The notes beneath the pieces are model-generated. The model ran no database searches, was not told the origin of the DNA, and saw only the letters and a list, made by a program, of their open reading frames with translations. Made by a program: the position numbers and the translations under genes. This document shows positions 24,691 through 35,243 of a stretch of DNA of 64,000 nucleotides, in pieces (positions within the stretch are counted from its first letter, which is position 1; every line of letters begins with the position of its first letter). The stretch comes from Heterotrichella gracilis. Lineage: Eukaryota; Sar; Xanthophyceae; Tribonematales; Xanthonemataceae. Where the stretch lies: positions 1 to 64,000 of the forward strand of contig JAULBX010002556.1 in the NCBI GenBank assembly GCA_032358255.1, given 5' to 3'.

Positions 24691-25304
24691 CACAGACGCG
24701 AGTCTGGCTGGACTTCCAAACCCCAACCTAGGGTTTGAGTTATTACAACAACGCAGGCCCTGGTGCGAGCCAGCAGCCCTCTAACTCCGCCTTTGTGCCG
24801 TTCCTATTCTCTTAAATGTCTTTCTTTCTATCATTATAAGCTTTCTGATATGTAATTGCAACATCGTTACAGCTGCTGCACTGCATTGCATACGGTAGTA
24901 CTTGCAACTTGCAACTTGCATCTTCCTGTCACTGACAGGCGATTCAGGCCGATCAGCCCTCAATATCAAAACAAAAGGGCCAGAGTGCGACAGGTTGTCC
25001 AAATCTGGACTACATGTGATTGCAAGATCCCATACGGCTACAAAAAACTCCTTAATCAATGCAATTCAATCAGCCCTGTTCAATCCTCCCTCTATAACTC
25101 AATCCACGAAATTTGCCGCCCCAATAAACCCCCATGCAGCTACATCCAGCATCCATCCCACCCCCTTCTCCACCCAGAACCCCAGGCCATCTCCACCCAA
25201 ACCTATGTGCGCCCAAAACCTCACATCAAAACCCCAACCCAACTGCGCAAAAAAACCCCATCTCGCCCCAAATCCCTACCCTATCTGCGGACCCAATTTT
25301 TACC

Positions 25305-28300
25305 CTACCTGCGGTCCCCGAACCCCTCCCCGCGCCCGAACACCGCCCCGCCGCTGCGTGCCTCAGGGGGTGGTACCATATAGCTGACGGAGGGGGGGTA
25401 GGCTGCATCCAGACCCCCCAGGGGCACCTGCTCCTGCTCCTGAGGTGCCTGGTTGAGGTCCGCCGCCAGGCGAGTCAGCACCCTTGATAGGTACTGGCGG
25501 GCAAACAGCTCGCCTGCAGGCACATGGACACAAAGGTGAGTTTGTATTATTATAACTTTTGTTGTATTGTATCTCTTTTGGGCGAGTTGACCTGAGTGAC
25601 AGGGATGTGCCTTACAACTGGCAGGCATTAACCAACGCTGACATACTACCACGTTCCTTGTTGCTCCAAAGGACACTGTTCACAATCAGCACCGTTTTGT
25701 CGGCTTCGCGTGTTCATTTGTATGCGAACCCCTGAATCAAAAGCCTCCCACCTCTTGAAACCCCTGCCGCTATGCTGCCACCCCCCCTCCCCCTTCCAAC
25801 ACACACAATCCCCCCCATCCCCCTAACCTGTGTGCACCATCCCCGGCAGCAGCTCCGGCAGCAGCCCCGCCACCTCAGCGGCTGTGGCAGCGGCACCCCG
25901 CAGGCTGCGCGCGCTGGCGGGCGGTGGGGGCAGCTGGGCGGCGAGGTTGGCCAAGCCCCGAACCACCGATAGGGCTTCGGCGTCCTCCTCGGTGGGGCGC
26001 ACGGTGGGGGCCAACCTGGAGGAGTGGAGTGGGGTTGTTAGGAATCAGGACGATTCTTGCGCAATGACGGGGCGACGGCGTGTGTGTATGTGTGACATGC
26101 AGGAATGTGGGCATTACGTTGGCGGCGCAGCGGTGCATGGTTGTCTGGGTCCCCTCCCAGGGATGGCGGTTCTGCAGCCTCTCTGCAATTCCTCTGATGA
26201 TCGCACCGTGAAAGAAACCCGCACACGCCCACTCCCTCAATAAAAACACATCGAAAGTATTGCACATGCACAGCATTACCCCCCCCCCCCCAAGGCATTT
26301 TGCTCCGCCCGCACCTCTGCATCACATCCAGCGGCGTGGGAAAAGGGAACAGCAGCGGCCTGAGCGGCCCCAGCGCCTGAGAGGCGCCCATGGCGGCCAA
26401 TGCAGGCCGGCTGCCCAGCGCGCGCGTGAGGGCGCCATTGGCAAGCTCCCGAGAAACTGCATCCACCCCCGCCACCAGCTCGTCCACCAGCAGCTGCTGG
26501 GGGTAGGAACCGGTGCGCGAGAAAACCACCCGCAGGGCGTCGCGCGCGGTGTCGTCAAGGGCCTTGGCCTGTGAGGGGTGGGGGTGGGTGGGTGGGTGGG
26601 TGAATTGTGGGGGGACATGTTGCTGGATTGGAGGCAAGCTGGTAACAGGGTTGTGGCAAAACATTGGTGTGCGTGCAGAGTAGGCACTACATGAAGGGGT
26701 AAAACCTAGATTAGGGTTTCCAGACATGCTGGCGAACCCCCACCCTGGGCCAGCGCCTTCCACAATGCCATCCATAAACCCTGAAACCTACACTACACAC
26801 CCTAGACTGCGCACCTGGCCCTAGCCCTCCACAATTCCCTCAACAAATAACCCATTGAACCCTTAACCCTATGAACCTTACCCTCCAAACCCTACACCCT
26901 AAACCCAAAACCCTACAAGCGCACCTGGCCCTGCTCCTCCACGATCCCCTCCACCGTGAACTCCTTGAACCCCTCCATCAGGCGCTGCAGCCTGGCCACA
27001 TCAAGCCTGCTCCCGGTGCCGTACAGCAGGCCACGCAGGGCGGCGCGCGCGCGCGGGTGGTCGTCCGTCAGCAGCCGCCTGGAAACGGAGGATAATTATC
27101 AACAAGATGTACGAATAATCTTATTATCAAATGTAAAGTCTGTGGCCCACCCAGTCAACAAGGTCCTGTATCCCTACCTGGAAATGTACGGGAAGCACTC
27201 CTTGACGATGGAGTAGGTGGGGTCCACCCGCAGCGCGATGCCCTCGATGACGCTGAACGCGCGCAGGATGAGTGCAAAGTAGGAGGGGATCTGGAAGGGG
27301 TAGTTGCGAGACAGGGAGTCGAGCTCGGCGGTGACCTGGAGGGGTAGGTGGGGCGGGGTGAGGAAGGGCGGGGACAATTTCGGAGCAAAGGACAAAGCAT
27401 GATCGTTTCATGTACAGCATGCATACACATGCATACACGCTTTGTGGAATATTAATACAACAGAGGAAGCTGCAAGGTAAGGCAGGAGAGTCGACAGCCA
27501 AAGCAGGGAGGGTCATCAGGGTTTTGCGCAGTGGCGCAATAAACCCTAACTTGTAAAAATGGTGCTCATCAAGTAACCCTCCTCACCTGATCGATGTTAA
27601 TCCCCTTGGCACCACCCCCCTGCACCAGCTGCGTGAGGATGCTCCCCAGCGGCCCGATGAGCCCAGACTCCCTAGGGTTTGGCGCGCCGGGGGGGATAAA
27701 CCCTAGGGACACCAGGTCCTCCGCCACCCCCTCCCAGTCCTCGATGCTGAGGTGCGTGATGTACTCCACCAGGGCGATGCTCTGCAGGGGGGTAACCTGG
27801 GGGACGGGGGAGGGAGGGCGGTGAGGTGAGGAATTTGTTGTTTCTAGTGGGGGAGTGAGCTCCCTTCAAATTCAACGCAGATGTTCTCAACATATACACC
27901 GCGCGCCTGCACACGGCAGCATCGGTGCACCGCACATACCAGCCACCTATCCCTTTTTACAATTTTTTTTCATTTTTTTTATTGCCTGCCAGCCGCCCAT
28001 CCAAATGCATCCCTTGGTGACGCCCTCACTCTGCACCCTCCCATGCACCCCCCACCCCCACCGCCACCAACCCCCACCCACCTCTGTCATGAGGCCAAAG
28101 TCCAGGATGCAGATGCGCCCCTCGGGTGTGCGGATGAGGTTGCCCGGGTGCGGGTCTGCGTGCAGGAAGCCGGTGTCCAGCAGCTGAATGAGGTAGCAGT
28201 TGAGCAGGGTGTCGCACAGCTGGCGCACGTCCGAGGCGTTGCTCTCGCTCAGCTTCTCGCCTGCAGGGTTGGGTAAGCGTGGTATTTTTTTGGTTTATCC

Positions 28301-31300
28301 TTACTTCCGTTGATTTCATTTCATATTGCTTTGTGTGCACACCTCTCGCCTATGTTGGAGGCATAGTTCCCTTGTTGTTCACTTGCTTTTTAAAGCTCCT
28401 CGCCCTCCCGGTAAAGACATTGCATGATGCCAGCAATGCCCTCCCCACCAACACCACAAAATTGCATGTCGGAACAACCCTTTTACATGAACAAACAACC
28501 CTTGCCAGCACCCACCTTCCACCCAGGTGGTTGTCAGCACTTGATCGTTGGACAGCTCGGGGTGCGCCCCCGGCACCACAATACCCTCAAGCTGCGCCAT
28601 CTGCTCCCTAAAGGTGGCAGCATGCTCTGCCTCGCGCCGGTAGTCAAGCTCGTCGAAAAAGCGCGCGGCCCACTCGTCAATCAGGCCAGCCCAGTCGGTG
28701 CGCACCTGCGGGGCGGGGTAGCATTTTAAATTCAATTTGATTTCAATGATGATATAAATGATGATAATGTGATTTGATACCAACGTGACTTGACATTTTT
28801 CAAGTTTTGATACCGGATTGCGCCCTGGAGGACGTGTTGAGCGTTGCATATGTTGCGGGGTAACCAGTTGAGGGACATTGTGCAATACCCTACTGTAGGA
28901 CCTGTGATGTGGTGTGCTGTGGAGGTCCCAAGAGTTTATCATATGTATGGCCAGCAGCGCAGCGTATGAGGTCCAAGTCTAGCACCACCGTAAGGGTTTA
29001 ATATTTGGGATTAGGGTTGCTCACCTGCGGCAGCTTCTGTATGGCCCAGAGCTGCGCTGCGCATGAGGTACAGGTGTAGCACCACACCAAGGTTTTTAAT
29101 TAGGGTTAGGATTAGGGTTTCGGGTTGCTCACCTGAGGCAGCTTCTGTAAGGCCAGCGCTGCGCTGCGCATGAGGTGCAGGTCGAGCGCCACGCTGTCCC
29201 GCACGCCAGGCCTCCGAACCTGCACACACACAGCTTGGCAGGTCAGGGTCAGGGTTTAGATTAGGCTTTGGGATTAGGGTTCGGCCTAGCACCCCTGGCC
29301 GCCGCACTACGCCCACATACACATCAGCAGTTCAGTATCTGCTGGATTTTGCTCTGTCCATCCGCCGTCCGTAGACACAAACTCATTTGGTACAGCTGGG
29401 ATCAGCAGTTCAGTATCTGACTCAAATACACCCTGTTGCAGTCATTGTACAAGCATGTAGACACTCAGGTCTAGTGTGCACTGCTTACACTATCTCTGTG
29501 TGTATAACCACTGCGCAGCCCTTACCTTGACCGCCACAGTGCCGCCGCCAAATTTTGGCGCCAGGGTCCCCCGGTACACCTGTCCCAGGGATGCTGCTGC
29601 CACTGGCTGGGGACTGATGTTGGTGAACACCTGGGTGACGGGCACCCCAAAGGCTGCGGGGGTGGGGGGTGGGGGGTGAGTGTGAGTGGCAGGGCATGTG
29701 GACGTGTGCAACAAACACCCTTCAGCCTTGAGAAGCTAGAAGCACCCTCACCCTCCGCCATCCTCATGCAAAAGTAAAACCCTGTACCTCTTTTCTTCTC
29801 TGGAAGCACGCACGCATGCATGCATGCCGCCGCCCCCACCCCACCCCACCCCCACCCACCAAATGCGAGAGAACCAACACCAAGCATAACAACCACTCAC
29901 CCTCCGCCATCCTCTCTAGCGCCGCCTCCGTAGGGAATGGCCTCACATTGTCCTGCAGCTGCTCAATCTGCTCCAGGTATGCCAGGTCGAGGATGTCCAC
30001 CCGCGTGGACAGCGCCTGCGCCACCTTGATGTACGCGGGGCCCAGGCGCTCGATGGCCTGACGCAACTGGAGGGCGCGCAGTGGGGCGTTGGACTGGAGC
30101 TGGCCTGGGGAGGATGAGGGTAAAGGTGGTTGTGAGTGGGTTGAATTTCGGGAGCAAAGGATACTGACAACCCTGCGCGCTGTGTTTGGTAGGTAGCGCC
30201 TGTGCCGCTGTAATGGCTGGTCAACAGCCTGGTCCAAATGGAGGGTGCCCAGGGAACCGTTGGATTTGAGCTAGCTGGGAAGCAGGCGGAGTGGGCACAC
30301 TTTGATGCCTGCAGGCCCGTGATGAAAGGACTGGTACAATTGCATTCTCCATGCTGCCAAGTATCCAAAGGGGTACTGTACACGGACAGGTTCCGAGGCC
30401 TTCACCCCCGACCCCCCCAACCCCCACCTCTCCACATATCCAGCAGCAGCCCCGCCCCAATCCCAAAGCCCTAAGCCCTAAACCCTAAACCCCACCTCTC
30501 CACATGTCCAGCAGCAGCCCCGCCCCAAAGCCCAGCACCTCCGCCGCCACCACCGCAGCCCGCTGGGCCACCTGGAGGGGGCGCCGAGCGTAGTAGGACT
30601 CCACCGCCCCCGCGTCGTACCGCAGGGGGAGCGCGTCAGGGGGGAGAACCCTGTCTAGGGGGTCGTAGGAAGGGGGGGGCTGCGACAGCTTGACCAGGGC
30701 TGCTGTGCCGATGGATATGAGGGCGATGGTCTGGAGGCTGTAGCCGCCCACGCCTGCAGGTGGAGTTTAGGGTTTACTATTTTAAGGCTTTACTATTTAG
30801 GGTCTAGGGTCTTGAGTATTACATCTAGGATGGAGATGAGGGCGATGGTTTAGAGACTTCAGCCCGCGCCTGCGGGTGGGGTTTTGGGGTTTAAAATTTT
30901 GGTTTTAGGGACTTGGATCTACGATTTAAGGTTTGAGATTTGGAAGTTGTAGCCCCTGACGCCTATGGGGTTGGGATGATGGGGGAAGGATGTGTTTATG
31001 ACTGGGGGTAAGGGGAAAGGGGGTTCGAGCACAGGGTGGAGTGGGATCAGTGCCTGGCATGGGGAGGTCAAGGACAGATGTTGCCCATGGGTGTCACTTG
31101 CATGGCTTAGGTACCCCATGCATTACATTCCGACTGCGCGGTGGCGGCAGCCTGCATCAGGGTTTAGAGTTTTCAGAGCTCAGAGATGAGCACCATCCCA
31201 GCCCTACCGTCCGACTGCGCGGTGGCGACTGCGCCCGCAATGCCCGCCACCACGCCGCCCACATCTAGGTGGCCGGTGAGCCATGTGGCGGGTGATGGCA

Positions 31301-33022
31301 GCGCCTGTAGTGCGGGTAGGTGCAGGGATGACACCATGCTGGTCAGGGTTGCGCCCACGCTCTTGCTGATGCTGCCTGCGCCCTCTGGGACCTGGTTGAC
31401 AAAATACATTATAAATTATTATTATTAAATTGACTTCCCTCCCCTTGAAAACCAATACCAGGTAATGCCATATGTCACACACAATAATACCAGGGTGCAC
31501 AGAAGCAGCTGGCTAGCACTACAGGGCTACATGCATGTGGCGTGCCACAAACTCAAAACCGTAAATCAAATCGGAAGATAGCGCCCTCCCAACTCCCCCC
31601 CCCACACACCTGTCCCCCAGGCACCACCGATGCCAGCGCCCGCTGCGCTTTCTCAAGGGTAGCGGCCCCATCCCCCAGGTCCAATCCCCCCAGCTCCTGG
31701 GCTGACCACTGCAGGAGGGAGTGGGCAGCGGAGGCCAGGGCGGAGGTCCCAAAGTGGGGGGGCAGGGGGTCGGTGGAAGAGAGGGCCTGCAGAAGAGGGA
31801 GGGAGAGGGGTTTGTTGGCATGGGCGGATACCCTGCGGAGGGTTGATGTATGGGCGGCAGAGGAGGAGGAGAGGGGCTGCACTAAATGCACACAACAATT
31901 GGGGTTTAGGTCAAGGATGTAGCGCAACAGAGCTTGTGGCGCCCGACAGACAGATAATTAGGGTTTAGGGTTTGGGTTTTGGGCGTACCGCAACAGAGCC
32001 TGTGGCCCCCGACAGCCCAGCACTGGCCAGTCCTGATGAGACTGCTGCGGTCAGAGAATCCAGCACAGCGCCGCCTAAAAAAGGGCACGACCACCGTCAG
32101 GTTGGGTAATCAGACGAAATCGTCGTGGATTGAATTGCACTGTCTTCTCAATGGGAGGCCATCCAGACTATGGGTGCAGGAATTGACGGCATGTGTGTGT
32201 GCAAATTTTGTACTGGTGCCAGCCCTGCTGATTGCCCTGTTTGCTCGCATTGTGCTACTGGGTAGAAAACATTAGGGTTTTAGGGTTTAGTCCCTTAGGG
32301 GTAGACGCAAAAACCCACCTGCATCCAGGGCTGGCCTGGCGTCAGGGAGTGCAGGCAAGCCAGACAAGTCCACCTGCGGCAATGGCACCGAAGGCAGGGC
32401 CTCATGCAGCGCCCCAGCTGCCTGCTGCACCGCCCTACCCACCCCCGCTGTCCCGAAATGGGGCTGCGCCGCCTGCGTTGTCAGGCTGTCTGATATCGAG
32501 CTGGCAGAGCTGCTCACCTGCCTGTGAGGGTTGAAACCGAGTGGGGTGGGTCAATACACAGGGTTTGGTAGCTGGCCTGGCAGTCAGCAGGTTTAGGGTT
32601 TAGGGTCTGGCAACCGTTTCTGTAGCCTGCAGGTTCAGGGTTTAGGGTTTGATACCCGCTATGGTCGCCTGCAGGTTGCCTCAAAAGGTAGGTGGAGGAG
32701 GGTTTGAAGAAGCCCATATGTGCTGGGAAGCGCCCAACGAGCGCCCAGTGAATACGCACATACGCCCCCACACCCCCACCACCCATCTACCCACACACAG
32801 ACACCCCCCCCCTCCCCCTACACCCCACTAAAATCACATATCCCCACCACCCACCACCCCACCCACCCACCCACAAATCCAAACCACGCTCCCACATCTG
32901 TGCAGACACAAAGCCCACACACTCACCTCACCACCGCCTCTGTTGCTGAAGACAGGTCCAGGGCACGCACACAAACCCTAGCTCGAGTTTTCCTGTCTTT
33001 CCTGGGCTTGGCTGCCAGTGGT
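25305..33022 (-). CDS. ABC1/UbiB-family atypical kinase, probably plastid (plastoglobule) type
   Basis: Exons (high to low): 32927-33022, 32319-32521, 31989-32074, 31610-31786, 31208-31391, 30496-30753, 29901-30104, 29526-29653, 29133-29219, 28516-28705, 28082-28260, 27587-27796, 27178-27335, 26925-27078, 26315-26568, 25828-26015, 25305-25513 (TAG); all phases agree, about 988 codons. Core motifs in order: LGPAYIKVAQALSTR (family KxGQ, here KVAQ), AAASLGQVY, VAVK, then HADPHPGN and DFG. These define the ABC1K/ADCK/UbiB fold, whose plastid members act in prenylquinone metabolism in plastoglobules. The first visible exon is basic (KPRKDRKTRARVCVRA), transit-peptide-like. Residues about 35-260 are low-complexity Ala/Ser/Leu with a repeated PHFGT motif. 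The start codon is unresolved; an ATG near 33158 joined by a very short intron is possible. Extra exon-edge copies lie in several introns. Confidence 0.85.
28940..29180 (-). repeat. Three copies of the donor edge of ABC1K exon 29133-29219
   Basis: The edge running from the donor through CAGCTTCTGTA.GGCC to GCGCTGCGCATGAGGT occurs as the true exon end (29131-29180) and again at 29022-29070 and about 28945-28985. TTAGGGTT tracts lie between the copies, and the copies grow more diverged with distance from the exon. Confidence 0.85.
30420..30890 (-). repeat. Copies of both edges of ABC1K exon 30496-30753
   Basis: Donor side: CCACCTCTCCACAT.TCCAG, then CAGCAGCCCCGCCCCAA, occurs at 30425-30465 and at the true edge 30493-30535. 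Acceptor side: GATATGAGGGCGATGGT then TGCAGGTGG at the true edge 30713-30765 is repeated at 30832-30882. Heptamers fill the gaps. Confidence 0.85.
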
Positions 33023-33841
33023 CTGCAACGTGGGGCGTGGAGTGGCTACGTGAGAGCCAGCATCAGCGGGATAGGTACAACCAATGGCGTTCTGTGCAAC
33101 TAGAATTGAGGCGCTGGTGTATGGTGTGGTGGCCGCATGTGGCACTGTGGCACTGCATGGGTGAGATGGGGTGAGGGAAGGGCGGTCACATATGGTTGGC
33201 CCTGGAGAATGGTGACAATGGCTGGCGGTCAGAGACCACCGATATTTGCTGGCAACTGTGGTGGGCTTGGGTGGTGACTATTGGTGTGGCTGTCAAACCA
33301 CACCACCCACCAGTCATCATAGTGCAACGTGAATACGAGGAAAAACTTGCCACTTATGGAACCTGTTTTAATAACCTTTCAGTCCAGCGTAGCCAGATCA
33401 CGGCTGCCAGGGTGCAGTGCATGGGCCTTGATAGGTATGAGTGGCATGTGGTGTGGCGTGGCCCCAACAGTACCCAAGACCTACCGTTGAGGGCACAAAC
33501 CGGTGTTTTGAGTGGGGGTAGGGGCTTGCAATACAGCATTGCTCCTGTGGCCCAAGTGGGACGCCATTGCGTGGTTGCTACGGCGCACAGTGGCTGGAAA
33601 AAGTGCCCACTCCTGGTGGTGACTAACAGTGTATGGGCTTCGCCCACGGAAGGCGACGTTTCCAGAGGCTAGCAGGCCGCCCGATGCCTGAGGCGTATGT
33701 CAAGAGGTATTATGTGTCTTTCAAGCAAGTTTTGATGGTATGTCACTGCCGTTTGTGACTCGTAGTCGTAGGAATGCACCGGATTGCATCGTGCCCAGTG
33801 AAAATATCTGAAGTGTGTGGCCAAAAAGCCAACCCCGCCGC

Positions 33842-33872
33842 CCGCCGTCCGTACGCAATTTACGGACGGCGG
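33842..33872. repeat. Perfect 12-bp inverted repeat (hairpin) between divergent genes
   Basis: Arms CCGCCGTCCGTA (33842-33853) and TACGGACGGCGG (33861-33872) flank the 7-base loop CGCAATT. It lies in the non-coding stretch between the ABC1 kinase (-) and protease (+) genes, so a promoter, regulatory or small-RNA role is possible but unproven. Confidence 0.75.
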
Positions 33873-34454
33873 CAATGCCGATTTGCTCCCCGTCGTGTTA
33901 TATTATATGCATGCATTTATTCCCCCTTTACAACTTTCTGTGAAAGTTCTCGAAGTTTGCGTGTTATAAACGCCCCGACAAGTTGACTGAAGGTTTTGCG
34001 GTCCCTTGGAATTGCTTGGTATCATCCGTGTATTGTTACCAAGGGTGGGCGACGCTGCCTACCCCGAAAAACTACCAAACGTTCCCGCGCACTGCTTTTT
34101 ACGCCCACTAGTTGTCGCCGGATGTTCTGCGATTCTTGCCGCCTGTGCTGTAGAAATAACTTGGAACTTATTACCTAACAGGTTAAGTGCCAAACCTGCA
34201 CATTTTGCGGCGCAGCGTATCGTGTGGGGCTATGTACCCATTATGAGGTTGCTTACATCTTCCACTCTGTTTTGCAACGTACACCACCTTGCATCATAGT
34301 ACAACACTGCCTATCCACTTCGCGTAATTGTTGTATACATAATTATAAACAGCCGGCAAAAATTGTGCGTGCAGGAATTATGCTGCACTTCTTCATTCTT
34401 TATCATTCGCACTGTTATTATTTGCTGCATGTGTGTGCAGGCTCCACCACCCAC

Positions 34455-34586
34455 CTTGGGCTGGTTCTGCTCGTCAGGCGGCCTGAAGTGCATGAGGTCC
34501 TTGCCCACTGTGGCCAGCGTGGCGTAGGCCGCTTCCCGCACCACCTCCAGGTTCCAGCATATCAGAAACGACTTGACATCCATCCC
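34455..34586 (-). CDS. Possible isolated exon of an unrecognised gene
   Basis: A 44-codon open stretch lies between a TTTTAG acceptor and an AG|GTGGGT donor, reading GMDVKSFLICWNLEVV and then REAAYATLATVGKDLM. An upstream ATG at 34736 followed by four codons and a GTGGGA donor could start it. I find no continuing exon with matching phase before the ABC1 kinase, and I do not recognise the sequence. Confidence 0.2.
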
Positions 34587-35170
34587 CTAAAAGATACACT
34601 GCCCAAGTACGCGTAGTGCGTGGCGCAGCGCACCATAACACACTCTAAAGCAGTGGCTGGTGCCGTCCCTACTCGGTCGCAATGCCGGGCCTGATCCGCC
34701 AGGCCTGGCGCTATATTTCCCACCTGCAGCCGCAGCATGGTATCCAGTTAACAGAAAGCATACACAAATCAACCTTGGGGGGACCAGGTGAGCCTGTTAC
34801 TTGCTTCCAAGCCCTACCCCCTGGACCACTGGCACTCCACATGCAGTGCAACCCTAATAGTGCAACCCTAACCACGCACACAATTGGGAAACACCCTAGC
34901 CACTTAAACCACTGGGGCTGCGGTAAAAACCCTACCTAAGGGTCTTTACCCCCCGAGGGCTTTACCGCTTGTGTGTTGACAGTTGCAGGTATTGACAGGT
35001 GCAGAACCCTCAACACCCCCTGGGCCCAGCCACTTATCAGTGCCAGGCACAACGTGACCCAGGCCCTCTATGCTGACCCCTCCTCGGTACGCCACTCGCC
35101 CCCCCACGCACCCGCCAACTGCACAAGACCCAACCGGGTAGATGCACCCCCCACGCCTCCACCAACCCCG

Positions 35171-35205
35171 CACCTATTATAGTAGTGTATAATATATCCA
35201 TAATG
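35171..35205. repeat. AT-rich element, copy 1 of 2
   Basis: ACCTATTATAGTA, three variable bases, then ATAATATATCCA. The same element recurs at 38377-38410, so the two copies flank the protease gene in direct orientation. Confidence 0.7.
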
Positions 35206-35243
35206 AGGGCACAACTGCTCATGCCCGAAATGTCACGCAGCGC

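Larger units (their letters stand above)
33023..35243. other. Intergenic/5' region between divergent ABC1K and protease genes
   Basis: About 2.2 kb that must hold the promoters of both flanking genes and perhaps their missing first exons. It includes a hairpin at 33842-33872, lower-GC DNA from about 33880 to 34430, a splice-bounded frame on the minus strand at 34455-34586, and a plus-strand frame at 35005-35086 (TLNTPWAQPLISARHN..) that has an acceptor, a GTACGC donor and the right exit phase to be a protease exon. No RNA gene recognised. Confidence 0.5.

Noticed and set aside
24856-25387. Pro/Ser-rich plus-strand frames over the ABC1K 3' flank
   Set aside because: They lie partly antisense to the last ABC1K exon and partly in C-rich flank; no motif and no splice logic.
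33196-33672. A 158-residue plus-strand gene upstream of the ABC1 kinase
   Set aside because: No recognisable domain, lies between the divergent promoters, and the composition is like the flanking non-coding DNA.
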